Assembly (NCBI GenBank): GCA_002328835.1
Contig: DCWN01000001.1
Location: 34,062 to 54,306 of the forward strand
DNA: 20,245 bases
Direction of reading: 5' to 3'
Origin: Acidobacteria bacterium UBA2161
GTDB lineage: Bacteria; Acidobacteriota; Vicinamibacteria; Vicinamibacterales; UBA823
Of this stretch, positions 1-7,799 are shown piece after piece. A model generated the notes under the pieces. The model made no database searches and was not told the origin of the DNA. It saw only the letters and a list, made by a program, of their open reading frames with translations. A program made the translations under genes and the position numbers. Position 1 is the first letter of the stretch. Every line of letters begins with the position of its first letter.

Positions 1-21
1 GGGGGGGGGGGGGGGGGGGGG
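1..21. other. Homopolymer G run at window edge
   Basis: Twenty-one consecutive G open the window, directly before normal sequence. No other homopolymer of this size occurs here. A G run at a contig end is typical of no-signal calls in two-colour sequencing chemistry carried into an assembly, so this is most likely artefact rather than genomic sequence. Confidence 0.8.
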
Positions 22-35
22 AACCCTAGACTGTG

Positions 36-383
36 TTAGATGCCGCCGCGCCGTTCGGTGCGGACGGTTTCGAGGAAGGTGTCGATCGCCTCGGTGACCT
101 TGTCGCCGAGGTCGACGAACTCGATGCCGGTCTGGTAGGAGATGTGCTCCTGCTCGACATCGCTGATCTGGCAGTGGGCCACCCGCCCCTTCACGACGAC
201 GGACCGTTCGCCCAGCGTGAGGCGGAACTCGTGAATCGAGTCGAGCTGTAGCGCGAACGGCGTCTCGACCTTGGCCCCCGTGGTGCTGAGGTCTCGCACG
301 TTCATCGCCTGGAAGACCATCACCTCGCCGTTGAGCTCGCCGAGGATGTCGAGGCGCGGGCCTTCGCGTCGTTCAGAGGACAT
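36..383 (-). CDS. PilZ domain protein (probable cyclic di-GMP receptor)
   Basis: A 115-residue protein that is essentially a single PilZ domain. The two signature motifs are present: an RxxxR stretch at residues 6-10 (R6, R10) and a D/NxSxxG motif at 31-36 (DLSTTG). In the PilZ family these wrap the guanines of cyclic di-GMP, so binding is expected, though not shown. There is no effector domain, signal peptide or membrane segment, so it is probably a small cytosolic adaptor acting on a partner such as a motility or secretion component. It lies 123 bp downstream of trkH on the same strand, with its own promoter-like sequence just ahead of the ATG, so co-transcription with the potassium genes is not needed. 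The family is confident; the output process is unknown. Confidence 0.88.
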   Translation of the reverse strand: MSSERREGPRLDILGELNGEVMVFQAMNVRDLSTTGAKVETPFALQLDSIHEFRLTLGERSVVVKGRVAHCQISDVEQEHISYQTGIEFVDLGDKVTEAIDTFLETVRTERRGGI

Positions 384-391
384 TAGAGTCT

Positions 392-397
392 ATTGTG
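392..397 (-). promoter_or_regulatory. Possible -10 element of the PilZ gene
   Basis: Read on the minus strand, CACAAT (four of six matches to TATAAT) sits 8 nt upstream of the PilZ start codon at 383. The surrounding stretch is AT-rich compared with the rest of the window. No convincing -35 box or Shine-Dalgarno sequence is visible, so transcription would start at or next to the ATG (leaderless). The element is weak on its own; support comes from the same arrangement at 3437 and 8135. Confidence 0.35.
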
Positions 398-506
398 CTA
401 CATAAACGGACTTTAAGATCATCAGGAGACCGTCCACGGCCCCACGCGACAGACGACCTCTAGACCTTATCGGTCGTTCGCGACGGGACCGCCATCGGCA
501 TCCGAC

Positions 507-1964
507 TCAGTCGGCGCGCAGCGTCACCGACTGCCAGACCTCGGGTCGGAGCAGGGCCAGCACCGTCAGCACTTCCAGCCGGCCGACCCACATCGCCATC
601 GTCAGGACGACCTTGCTGATCGGGTGCAGATCGGCGTAGCTGGACATCGGGCCGACCTGATTGAATCCAGGGCCGATGTTGCCGAGGGCGCCGGTCGCCG
701 CCGTGATGCCGGTCACGATGTCGGCGCCAAGTGCCACGACCAGGCCGACGCAGACGGCGAACGCCAGCAGATAGAACAGAAAGAAGACGAGGACGGCGCG
801 CATGACGTCGTCGGGGACGACCTTCCCGCCCAGCTTGACCGGCAGCACCGCCCGCGGGTGCAGCGTCTTCTTCAACTCGAGCAGCGTGTAGCGTGCGAGG
901 AGCACCTGCCGCACGACCTTGGGCCCGCCCGCGGCCGAGCCGGCGCAGCCACCGATGAACATCAGCACCAGCAGTACCAGCCGCGCCTGGTCGTTCCAGA
1001 GCGCGAAATCCTCGCTGGCATACCCGGTCGTCGTCAGGATCGACAGCGTTTGAAACAGGCCGGCCCGCACCGCGACGACCGTGGCCGTGCCGGCCTGCAC
1101 GAGGAAGCCGGTGAGGGCGACCGCGGCGACCAGGACGATGCCGGCGTAGACGCGGAACTCGTCGTCGCCGAAGAGCGCGCGCGGACGCCCGCGCAGGGCG
1201 CGGTACTGCAAGGCGAAGTTGGCGCCCGCCAGGAACATGAAGCCGCAGATGATCCATTCCACGGCGGCCGAGTTGTAGCCCATGACGGACTCGGGGTTCG
1301 GCGAAAAGCCGCCGGCGGCGATGGTCGTCATCGCATGGCAGATTGCATCGAAGGCCGACATGCCCGCCAGCCTCAGCGCCACGAACTCGGCCAGGGTCAG
1401 GCCGGCATACAGGCGCCAGAGCAGGCCGGCGGTCTTCCGGACCTGCGGGGTCAGGCCGTCGTCGGTGGGCCCCGGGGCCTCGGTGAAGAAGAGCTGCCGT
1501 CCGCCGATGGCCAGTCGGGGCAGGACCGCGATGAAGAGTGTGATGACGCCCATCCCACCCAGCCACTGCGACATCGACCGCCAGAACAGCAGGCCCCGTC
1601 CGAACACCCCGAAGTCCGTGAAGATCGTCGCGCCGGTCGCCGTGATGCCGGACATCGACTCGAACAGCGCGTCGACCGCCCCCAGGCCGGCGACCGCGTA
1701 GGGCACCGAGCCAATGACGGCCACCAGGAGCCAGGTGCCGGCCACGACGGCCATGCCCTCGACGCGCCGGAGCACCCACTCGCGCCCGTCGACGCGGCGA
1801 CGCATCACCTGACCGGCGGCGGCGGCCAGCACGCCGGCACTGACGAACCCGATCGCATCCGCTGTTTCCCCGTAGTAGAGCGCGACGAGGAGGGGCGCCA
1901 GGAAGGCGGCACCGAAGACCCGGAGGATGGTGCCCGTGAGATGGAGGACGATCGCCAGTCGCAT
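507..1964 (-). CDS. trkH: Potassium uptake protein TrkH
   Basis: Integral membrane subunit of the Trk/Ktr potassium uptake system, 485 residues, a normal family length. The four pore-loop repeats can be followed: SGITATGAT near residues 105-113, MTTIAAGGF near 212-220, LTTTGY near 310-315 and ATGALGNIGPGF near 423-434. Each carries a selectivity-filter glycine. The GGCAGSAAGGPK stretch at about 338-349 matches the conserved segment of the broken middle helix that gates the pore. The N-terminus has two hydrophobic helices before the charged RRRVDGRE loop. The ATG at 1964 follows trkA by 21 bp on the same strand, and the TrkA protein is the cytosolic gating ring of this channel, so the two form an operon. 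All expected motifs are intact. Confidence 0.95.
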   Translation of the reverse strand: MRLAIVLHLTGTILRVFGAAFLAPLLVALYYGETADAIGFVSAGVLAAAAGQVMRRRVDGREWVLRRVEGMAVVAGTWLLVAVIGSVPYAVAGLGAVDALFESMSGITATGATIFTDFGVFGRGLLFWRSMSQWLGGMGVITLFIAVLPRLAIGGRQLFFTEAPGPTDDGLTPQVRKTAGLLWRLYAGLTLAEFVALRLAGMSAFDAICHAMTTIAAGGFSPNPESVMGYNSAAVEWIICGFMFLAGANFALQYRALRGRPRALFGDDEFRVYAGIVLVAAVALTGFLVQAGTATVVAVRAGLFQTLSILTTTGYASEDFALWNDQARLVLLVLMFIGGCAGSAAGGPKVVRQVLLARYTLLELKKTLHPRAVLPVKLGGKVVPDDVMRAVLVFFLFYLLAFAVCVGLVVALGADIVTGITAATGALGNIGPGFNQVGPMSSYADLHPISKVVLTMAMWVGRLEVLTVLALLRPEVWQSVTLRAD

Positions 1965-1985
1965 CGTGCGCGATCCGGATGGCTC

Positions 1986-3332
1986 CTATGAGGACGCGAA
2001 GAACTTGCGGACCCGGTCCGACGAGGCGTCGGTGCAGAAGACCAGGAGCCGGTCGCCCGGCTCGATCCGGTCGTTGCCGGACGGAACGATGGCGTCGCCG
2101 TTCCTGAGGATCGTCCCGACGATCGACTCGGGTGGTGCGGCGAGGTCCTTGAGGGCCGTAGCCGGGTAGTCGTCGGGCACGATCAGCTCGAAGACCTTGG
2201 CCTGGCCCTCCTCGAGCACGGCGAGCAGTTCGGCCTTGCCGCCCTCGATCTGATGGACGACCGACTCGACCGCCGCGCCCCGGGCCGAGAGGGCGACGTC
2301 GATGCCGACGCGTTCGAACAATCGGAGATTGGCCGGTTTGCTGACCCGCGTGATGATCTTGTCGACGCCCAGCTGGCGGCCGAGGAGCGAGGCGAGCAGG
2401 TTGCGCTCGTCGTTGTCGATGACGGACACGAGGACATCGCTGCGGCCGATGTCCTCGGCTTCGAGCAGTTCGAGGTCGGTGCCGTCGCCGCTGAGGATCA
2501 GCGCGCGCGACAGCGTCGCGGCCAGCATCTCCCCGCGCGTTCGGTCGCGCTCGATGACCTGCAACTCGACGTTGTCCCGTCGATCCAGGAGTTGGGCCAG
2601 CCGGAACCCGACGTCGCCGCCGCCGATGATCGTGACCCGCTGCGCGTCGCGGAGAGCGCCGCCGTCGGGCGCCACCTTGGCTTCGATGGCGGCCATGGCC
2701 TCGCGGCGCCCCATCACGATCGCCTTGTCGCCAGGCTGGAGCTGCGTATCGCCGCGGGGGATCGTGATGGTGTCGCCGTGCTTGGCGGCGACCATCACCA
2801 CGCCGCGCGGCAGGTGCAGCAACGCGAGCGGCGCGGTGGTCAACGGCGAGCCGGCGCCGAGCCGGTACTCCAGGAGTTGGACCTGGCCGCCCGCGAAGAT
2901 CTCGGCGTCGATCGCGCCCGGTGCCGCGATGATCCGCTCGATTGCCTCGGCCAACTGGGCCTCGGGCCAGATCACCTGGTCGACGCCGAAGTGCTCGCGC
3001 AGGTTGCTGCGGCCGCCGACCGTGCCGAGGAAATCATCGCGCGAGACGAAGCAGACGGTCTTGGTCGCGCCCAGGTTCTTGGCAATCGAGCAGGCGACGA
3101 TGTTGACTTCGTCGAGGCCGGTGCAGGCGATGGCGAGGTCGATCGATTCGACGTCGCCGCGCCGCAGCACGTCAGCGCTCGTGCCGCTGCCGAGCACGAA
3201 GGTGACATCGAGGGACTGAAAGCGGTCGGCGGTAGCGGGGTCGTGATCGATGACGTGGAGGTCGTGGTCGGGAGCAAGTGCCCTGGCCAGGGCGTAACCG
3301 ATCTCACCACCGCCGATGAGGATGATGCGCAT
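1986..3332 (-). CDS. trkA: Trk potassium transport regulatory subunit TrkA
   Basis: Cytosolic NAD(H)/nucleotide-binding regulator that assembles under TrkH and gates potassium uptake. It has the full duplicated RCK layout: a first Rossmann domain with GGGEIG at residues 7-12 and an acidic strand end at VIDHD (28-31), an RCK_C domain around 140-215, a second Rossmann domain with GGGDVG at 237-242, and a second RCK_C at the C-terminus. From the ATG at 3332 the protein has 448 residues, close to the roughly 458 of E. coli TrkA, and it opens with MRIILIGGGEIG, the usual TrkA N-terminus. An in-frame ATG at 3350 is preceded by a GGGTGA-like ribosome site and would add six residues, so the start is uncertain by 18 bp. 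trkH follows after 21 bp. Confidence 0.94.
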   Translation of the reverse strand: MRIILIGGGEIGYALARALAPDHDLHVIDHDPATADRFQSLDVTFVLGSGTSADVLRRGDVESIDLAIACTGLDEVNIVACSIAKNLGATKTVCFVSRDDFLGTVGGRSNLREHFGVDQVIWPEAQLAEAIERIIAAPGAIDAEIFAGGQVQLLEYRLGAGSPLTTAPLALLHLPRGVVMVAAKHGDTITIPRGDTQLQPGDKAIVMGRREAMAAIEAKVAPDGGALRDAQRVTIIGGGDVGFRLAQLLDRRDNVELQVIERDRTRGEMLAATLSRALILSGDGTDLELLEAEDIGRSDVLVSVIDNDERNLLASLLGRQLGVDKIITRVSKPANLRLFERVGIDVALSARGAAVESVVHQIEGGKAELLAVLEEGQAKVFELIVPDDYPATALKDLAAPPESIVGTILRNGDAIVPSGNDRIEPGDRLLVFCTDASSDRVRKFFASS

Positions 3333-3410
3333 CGTAGGACGCAGATCCATTCTTTCACCCGCATGGGGGTTTGGCAACGGGCGCACGCGCGATCGGCCCA
3401 CGTGAGTGAG

Positions 3411-3436
3411 CAGTTCTGCGCAGTTCTGCGTTCTGC
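3411..3436 (+). repeat. 10-bp tandem repeat upstream of the thiolase operon
   Basis: The unit CAGTTCTGCG occurs twice in perfect tandem (3411-3420 and 3421-3430), followed by a partial third copy TTCTGC (3431-3436). The period equals about one helical turn, and the array abuts the -10 element at 3437. This is a likely site for a DNA-binding regulator of the operon. No known regulator consensus was recognised, so the role is inference from position. Confidence 0.5.
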
Positions 3437-3442
3437 TATCAT
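3437..3442 (+). promoter_or_regulatory. Extended -10 promoter of the thiolase operon
   Basis: TATCAT (five of six matches to TATAAT) is preceded by TGC, giving an extended -10 (TGnTATCAT). The start codon at 3452 lies 9 nt further on, so the transcript would begin within a few bases of the ATG. The region 17 bp upstream lies inside the tandem repeat and is a poor -35 box, as is common for extended -10 promoters. Prediction only. Confidence 0.45.
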
Positions 3443-3451
3443 GCGAAGGTT

Positions 3452-4657
3452 ATGCCGGTGGACGATGTCGTCATCGTAGGTGCTGCACGTACCCCGATCG
3501 GAAAGTACGGCGGCGGGCTCCGTGCCGTGCATCCGGCGGAGCTCGGCGCTGTGGCGGCGAAAGCGGCGCTCGAGCGCGCTGGGATCGACGCCGCCAGCGT
3601 CGACGACGTCTGGTTCGGCCATGCCCGGCAGGCCGGATCGGGGCCGAATCCGGCCCGGCAGGTCGCCCATCGCGCCGGCCTCCCCCACAGCCCGCCGGCG
3701 CAAACCATCAACAAGGCCTGCGCCTCCGGGCTCCAGGCGATTGCCAGCGGAGCCCAGGCGATCGCGTCCGGCGAGGCCGACGTGGTGCTGGCCGGCGGCA
3801 TCGAGTCGATGAGCCGGATGCCGTATCTGGTCGACGCCAAGGACGCGCGCTGGGGCCATCGGCTTGGCAACGTCGAGTTCGTCGACGCGATGTACCGTGA
3901 CGGGTTCTGCTGTCCGCTTTCGGATCTGATCATGGGCGAGACCGCCGAGATCCTCGCACACCAGTACGGCATCTCGCGGGACGAGTCGGACCGCTACGCG
4001 CTCGAGAGCCAGGCGCGCGCCGAGGCGGCGATCGCGGAGGGGCGGTTCGATGCCGAGATCGCGCCGGTCGAGGTGGCCGGCCGGAAGGGCCGCGTGACGA
4101 CGGTCGCGCGCGACGAGCACCCACGGGCGGGCACGACGCTCGAGTCGCTCCAGAGACTGAAGCCGGTGTTCGGCGAGGTCGAGGGGCACGCGGGGATCAT
4201 CACCGCGGGCTCGGCGTCGGGCATCACCGACGGCGGCGCGGCGCTGGTGCTGGCGAGCGCCTCCCGTGCTACGCAATTGGGCTGTCAGCCGTTGGCGACG
4301 ATCACCGGCTGGGCGAGTGCCGGCGTCGATCCTCGAATCATGGGTATCGGTCCGGTCCCCGCGATGCAGAAGCTGCTGGCGAGGCTCCAGCGGTCGGTCG
4401 AGGACTTCGATCTGGTGGAGTTGAATGAAGCGTTCGCGGTGCAGGTCCTGGCGGTGCTGCGCGATGTGCCCATCGCGCGCGACCGGCTCAACGTCAACGG
4501 CGGCGCGATCGCGCTCGGCCACCCGATCGGCTGCACCGGCGCGCGCATCGTCGTGACCTTGCTCCACGAGCTGGCCCGGCGCGATGCGGCGCGCGGTCTG
4601 GCCACGCTGTGCGTCAGCGGCGGGATGGGCATGGCGATGGCGCTCGAACGCGCCTGA
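3452..4657 (+). CDS. Thiolase (acetyl-CoA C-acetyltransferase family), first copy
   Basis: Thiolase of 401 residues, full family length. It catalyses reversible Claisen condensation or cleavage between acetyl-CoA and an acyl-CoA. Catalytic residues are in place: nucleophile Cys90 in NKACASG, the NEAF motif in the C-terminal half, His357 in GGAIALGHPIG, and Cys387 in CVSGGMG. The N-terminal (about 1-260) and C-terminal (about 270-401) thiolase domains are both complete. It is the first gene of a four-gene operon with a second thiolase and a 3-hydroxyacyl-CoA dehydrogenase, which supports a role in acetoacetyl-CoA/3-ketoacyl-CoA metabolism. Whether it acts in synthesis (two acetyl-CoA to acetoacetyl-CoA) or in degradation cannot be told from sequence. 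The ATG follows a GAAGG stretch at only 2 nt, so ribosome binding looks non-canonical. Confidence 0.93.
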   Translation: MPVDDVVIVGAARTPIGKYGGGLRAVHPAELGAVAAKAALERAGIDAASVDDVWFGHARQAGSGPNPARQVAHRAGLPHSPPAQTINKACASGLQAIASGAQAIASGEADVVLAGGIESMSRMPYLVDAKDARWGHRLGNVEFVDAMYRDGFCCPLSDLIMGETAEILAHQYGISRDESDRYALESQARAEAAIAEGRFDAEIAPVEVAGRKGRVTTVARDEHPRAGTTLESLQRLKPVFGEVEGHAGIITAGSASGITDGGAALVLASASRATQLGCQPLATITGWASAGVDPRIMGIGPVPAMQKLLARLQRSVEDFDLVELNEAFAVQVLAVLRDVPIARDRLNVNGGAIALGHPIGCTGARIVVTLLHELARRDAARGLATLCVSGGMGMAMALERA

Positions 4658-4673
4658 CACCCGAGACACACTC

Positions 4674-5729
4674 ATGAAGATCGCAGTCATTCCCGGAGAC
4701 GGCATCGGCGTCGACGTGACGGCGGAGGCCGTGAAGGTCGTCGAGGCGGTCGGTCGGCGATTCGGCCGACGGTTCCAACTCGACACGCTGCCCTACGGGG
4801 CCGACCACTACCTCGAGACCGGCGTGGCGATGCCGCCCGACGGCCACCGGATGCTGCAGGCGGAGTTCGACGCGATCTTCATCGGCGCGCTCGGCGATCC
4901 CCGCATCCCCGACATGCGGCATGCGCGTGAGATTCTCCTCGAGACGCGGTTCCAGCTCGACCTCTACGTGAACTACCGGCCGGTCAAGCTGCTCGATGCC
5001 CGGTTCTGCCCGCTGAAGGACTGCGGTCCGGACGAGGTGAACTTTGTCGTGTTTCGCGAGAACACCGAGGGGATGTACGTCGGCGTCGGCGGACGGTTCA
5101 AGGCCGGCACGCCCGACGAGATCGCCGTGCAGGAGGAGATCAACACCTACGCTGGTGTCCACCGGATCGTCAAGCATGCGTTCGAGTACGCGGCGAAGAC
5201 CCCCCGGCGCCGGCTGTGCATGGCCGACAAGAGCAACGCGCTCAGGCACGGCCACGCGCTTTGGCAGCGCGTGTTCGGGGAGCTGGCGCCGCAGTATCCG
5301 ACGGTCGAGGCGTGGCATCTGTTCATCGATGCGATGGCGATGCAGCTCGTGAAGAACCCGGCGCAGTTCGACGTGATCGTCACGAACAACATGTTCGGCG
5401 ACATCGTCACCGACCTCGGCGCGCAGCTGCAGGGCGGCCTGGGGATGGCGGCGTCGGGCAATCTCCACCCGGGCCGGACGTCGATGTTCGAGCCGGTCCA
5501 CGGCTCCGCACCCAAGTACGCCGGCAAGAACGTCGCCAATCCGATCGGCGCCATTCTGTCGTCGGCGCTGATGCTCGACGACCTCGGGCTGGCGGTCGAG
5601 GCCGCGTCGATCGAGCAGGCCGTGGCCGACGTCGTGCGCGCGGGGCAAGGGCCACGCGATATCGGCGGCACGCTGGGCACCCGGGAGACCGGGGACGCGG
5701 TGGTGTCGGCGATAGAGGCCGGGGCGTAG
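4674..5729 (+). CDS. Isocitrate/isopropylmalate-type beta-decarboxylating dehydrogenase
   Basis: NAD(P)-dependent, metal-dependent oxidative decarboxylase of a 2-hydroxy acid, 351 residues. It opens with the family's MKIAVIPGDGIGVDV and has RENTEG in the substrate region, the HLFIDAMAMQLV and TNNMFGDIVTDLGAQLQGG signature with metal-binding aspartates, and EPVHGSAP for coenzyme binding. The RENTEG motif resembles tartrate/D-malate, homoisocitrate and some archaeal isopropylmalate dehydrogenases more than the RELTGG of classical LeuB, so the substrate is open: 3-isopropylmalate, D-malate/tartrate or another. No leuA, leuC or leuD lies nearby. It sits between two thiolases, 16 bp after the first and 5 bp before the second, so it is co-transcribed with acyl-CoA enzymes, an uncommon setting for leucine biosynthesis. 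The ATG at 4674 gives the canonical N-terminus. Confidence 0.88.
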   Translation: MKIAVIPGDGIGVDVTAEAVKVVEAVGRRFGRRFQLDTLPYGADHYLETGVAMPPDGHRMLQAEFDAIFIGALGDPRIPDMRHAREILLETRFQLDLYVNYRPVKLLDARFCPLKDCGPDEVNFVVFRENTEGMYVGVGGRFKAGTPDEIAVQEEINTYAGVHRIVKHAFEYAAKTPRRRLCMADKSNALRHGHALWQRVFGELAPQYPTVEAWHLFIDAMAMQLVKNPAQFDVIVTNNMFGDIVTDLGAQLQGGLGMAASGNLHPGRTSMFEPVHGSAPKYAGKNVANPIGAILSSALMLDDLGLAVEAASIEQAVADVVRAGQGPRDIGGTLGTRETGDAVVSAIEAGA

Positions 5730-5734
5730 CGGCG

Positions 5735-6916
5735 ATGCCTGGACCGGTCTACATCGTGGGCGGCGCTCGGACGCCGATGACCCGCCACGTCGGGATGTTC
5801 AAGGACCTGTCCGCGATCGAGCTGGGCGCCATCGCGTCGCGCGCCGCCCTCGAACGTACCGGCGTCGAGCCTGCCTGGGTCGACCACGTTGTCTTCGGCA
5901 ACGTCCAGCAGACCAGCAGCGACGCCATCTACGGCGCGCGCCACGTCGGGCTCAAGGCGGGTCTCCCGATCGAGGTGCCGGCGCTGACGGTCAATCGGCT
6001 GTGTGGCTCGGGCCTGCAGGCGGCCGTGACCGGCGCCCAGCATCTCCAGCTCGAGGAGGCGGAGATCGTGTTGACCGGCGGCATGGAGAACATGACGCAG
6101 GCACCGCATGTGGTGCGGGGGATCCGCAGCGGCCTGCGGCTGGGCAACGGCGAGCTGGAGGATTCGCTCTGGTCGGGGCTGCTCGACCCGGTGAGCGGGT
6201 GCACCATGGCCGATACCGCAGAGAACTGCGCGGCGGAGTACGGCATCGACCGCGCGATGCAGGACGCCTACGCGCTGCGGAGCCAGCAGTTGGCGGCCCG
6301 CGCGTGGGATGAGGGTCGACTGGCGGAGGAGGTGGTGCCGGTCGAGGTCGAGACGCGCAAGGGCTCGGTCACCGTCGCGCGCGACGACCACCTGCGGTCC
6401 GAGACGACGCTCGAAACGCTGGCGTCGCTCCCGCCCGCGTTCACGAAGGACGGCACCGTGACGGCCGGCAACGCCAGCGGCATCGTCGATGGCGGTGCCG
6501 CGCTCGTCCTGGCCTCCGAAGGGGCGGTCGAACGTCGAGCGCTCAGTCCGCTGGGTCGCCTGGTCGGATGGGCGGTGACCGGCGTCGAGCCACGGTTGAT
6601 GGGCCTCGGGCCGGTACCGGCGACCCGGCAGCTGCTGAAGAAGGCCGGCCTCTCGCTGAGCGAGGTCGATCTGATTGAAGTGAACGAGGCGTTCGCCGGA
6701 CAGTACCTGGCGGTGGAGCAGGCGCTCGGGCTGGACCGCGACCGCGTGAACGTCAACGGTGGCGCGATTGCGCTCGGGCATCCGCTCGGCATGACGGGTA
6801 GCCGCCTGCTGCTGACGCTGCTGCTCGAGCTGCGGCGGCGCGGGCTGCAGCGTGGCATCGCCACCGCGTGTATCGGTGGGGGGCAGGGGATCGCGGCGCT
6901 GGTCGAGGCGGCGTGA
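5735..6916 (+). CDS. Thiolase (acetyl-CoA C-acyltransferase family), second copy
   Basis: Second full-length thiolase, 393 residues, starting 5 bp after the dehydrogenase stop with MPGPVYIVGGARTP. Catalytic residues are Cys90 in NRLCGSG, His349 in GGAIALGHPLG and Cys379 in CIGGGQG, with VNEAFAGQ before the C-terminal domain. The substrate-loop region (around 120-165, GGMENMTQAPHVV through SGCTMADTAENCA) differs clearly from that of the first copy (GGIESMSRMPYLV, CCPLSDLIMGETAE). The two are therefore diverged paralogues rather than a recent duplication, and may prefer different acyl chain lengths. The likely role is acetoacetyl-CoA or 3-ketoacyl-CoA thiolysis or synthesis, feeding or draining the dehydrogenase encoded next. 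No truncation or missing residue was seen. Confidence 0.93.
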   Translation: MPGPVYIVGGARTPMTRHVGMFKDLSAIELGAIASRAALERTGVEPAWVDHVVFGNVQQTSSDAIYGARHVGLKAGLPIEVPALTVNRLCGSGLQAAVTGAQHLQLEEAEIVLTGGMENMTQAPHVVRGIRSGLRLGNGELEDSLWSGLLDPVSGCTMADTAENCAAEYGIDRAMQDAYALRSQQLAARAWDEGRLAEEVVPVEVETRKGSVTVARDDHLRSETTLETLASLPPAFTKDGTVTAGNASGIVDGGAALVLASEGAVERRALSPLGRLVGWAVTGVEPRLMGLGPVPATRQLLKKAGLSLSEVDLIEVNEAFAGQYLAVEQALGLDRDRVNVNGGAIALGHPLGMTGSRLLLTLLLELRRRGLQRGIATACIGGGQGIAALVEAA

Positions 6917-6921
6917 AGTGC

Positions 6922-6926
6922 GGAGG
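6922..6926 (+). promoter_or_regulatory. Shine-Dalgarno site of the 3-hydroxyacyl-CoA dehydrogenase gene
   Basis: GGAGG lies 5 nt before the ATG at 6932 and just after the upstream thiolase stop at 6914-6916. It is the clearest ribosome-binding site in this operon and fixes the start of the dehydrogenase gene. It contrasts with the first gene of the operon, which lacks a usable one. Confidence 0.75.
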
Positions 6927-6931
6927 CAGAG

Positions 6932-7780
6932 ATGACGATGCAGACGGTCGGGGTGCTCGGTTGCGGCTTGATGGGATCGGGAATTGCGCAAACGTGCGCG
7001 CAGGCGGGTTACCGAACGGTCGTGCGCGAGGTGGACGAGGGCGCGCTCGCCGCGGGGCTCGGCCGGATCGACAAGTTTCTCGAGGCCGGCGTCAAGAAGG
7101 GCAAGCTGACCAGCGAGGTGCGTGACGAGACGCGCGGCCGCCTGACCGGCACGACCCGCGTCGAAGGCCTGAGTGCCTGCGATCTGGTCATCGAAGCGAT
7201 CGTGGAGAATCTCGACGCCAAGCGTGAGGCGTTCGCTGCCGTCGAAACCGTCGTGGGAGACCAGACGATCTTCGCGTCGAACACCTCCTCGCTCTGCGTC
7301 ACGGAGATTGCGGCCGCGACCGAGCGGCCGGATCGGTTCGCCGGGCTGCACTTCTTCAACCCGGTGCCGATCATGAAGCTGGTCGAGGTGGTGCGCGCGT
7401 TGCCGACGAGCGACGCGACCTACCAGGCGGTGTTCACGTTTGCCGAGTCGCTGGGGAAGGAGCCGATCACGGCACCCGACCGGCCCGGGTTCATCGTCAA
7501 TCGGTTGCTGGTGCCGTACCTGCTCGACGCGATCCGCGCCTACGAGCGGGGGATCGGGACGGCCGAGGACATCGACAAGGGCATGACGCTCGGGTGCGGC
7601 CACCCGATGGGGCCGCTCACGCTGCTGGATTTCGTGGGGCTCGACACCACCTACTACATCGCCGAGATCATGTTTCAGGAGTTCAAGGAGCCGGCCTACG
7701 CGCCGCCGCCGCTCCTCAAGCGGATGATGCTGGCCGGTCGGCTCGGCCGCAAGAGCGGCCGCGGCTTCTACCGGTACTAG
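6932..7780 (+). CDS. 3-hydroxybutyryl-CoA / 3-hydroxyacyl-CoA dehydrogenase
   Basis: NAD(P)-dependent oxidoreductase that interconverts 3-hydroxyacyl-CoA and 3-ketoacyl-CoA, 282 residues, the usual single-domain HBD length. The Rossmann motif GVLGCGLMGSGIA (7-19) is at the N-terminus, followed by VIEAIVENL (86-94), the SNTSS serine segment (116-120) and the catalytic His140 in HFFNPVPIMKLVEVV. The C-terminal dimer domain begins around PGFIVNRLLVPYL and includes GHPMGPLTLLDFVGLD. The protein ends in the family's GRKSGRGFYRY. It is the last gene of the thiolase operon and takes the thiolase product as substrate. Butyrate or PHB-type metabolism and short-chain fatty acid oxidation both fit. An enoyl-CoA hydratase gene is absent from the operon, so a partner must be encoded elsewhere. 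Confidence 0.95.
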   Translation: MTMQTVGVLGCGLMGSGIAQTCAQAGYRTVVREVDEGALAAGLGRIDKFLEAGVKKGKLTSEVRDETRGRLTGTTRVEGLSACDLVIEAIVENLDAKREAFAAVETVVGDQTIFASNTSSLCVTEIAAATERPDRFAGLHFFNPVPIMKLVEVVRALPTSDATYQAVFTFAESLGKEPITAPDRPGFIVNRLLVPYLLDAIRAYERGIGTAEDIDKGMTLGCGHPMGPLTLLDFVGLDTTYYIAEIMFQEFKEPAYAPPPLLKRMMLAGRLGRKSGRGFYRY

Positions 7781-7782
7781 AC

Positions 7783-7799
7783 GGGGTGCCTTGTACCCC
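7783..7799 (+). terminator. Weak terminator-like hairpin after the thiolase operon
   Basis: GGGGT (7783-7787) and ACCCC (7795-7799) can form a 5-bp stem with a 7-nt loop, starting 2 bp after the stop codon of the operon's last gene. No T run follows, so if it ends transcription it does so weakly or with Rho. Position is the main argument. Confidence 0.3.

Noticed and set aside
1..30. Telomere-like or replication-end sequence
   Set aside because: Only a G run followed by AACCCTAGA is present, with no tandem telomeric unit, and a sequencing artefact is simpler.
460..1779. A 439-codon minus-strand frame inside trkH
   Set aside because: It is out of frame with trkH, whose pore motifs are complete, and reads as Arg/Gly-rich sequence.
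3411..3436. Start of a CRISPR array
   Set aside because: The repeat unit is only 10 bp, in direct tandem without spacers, and no cas gene is present.
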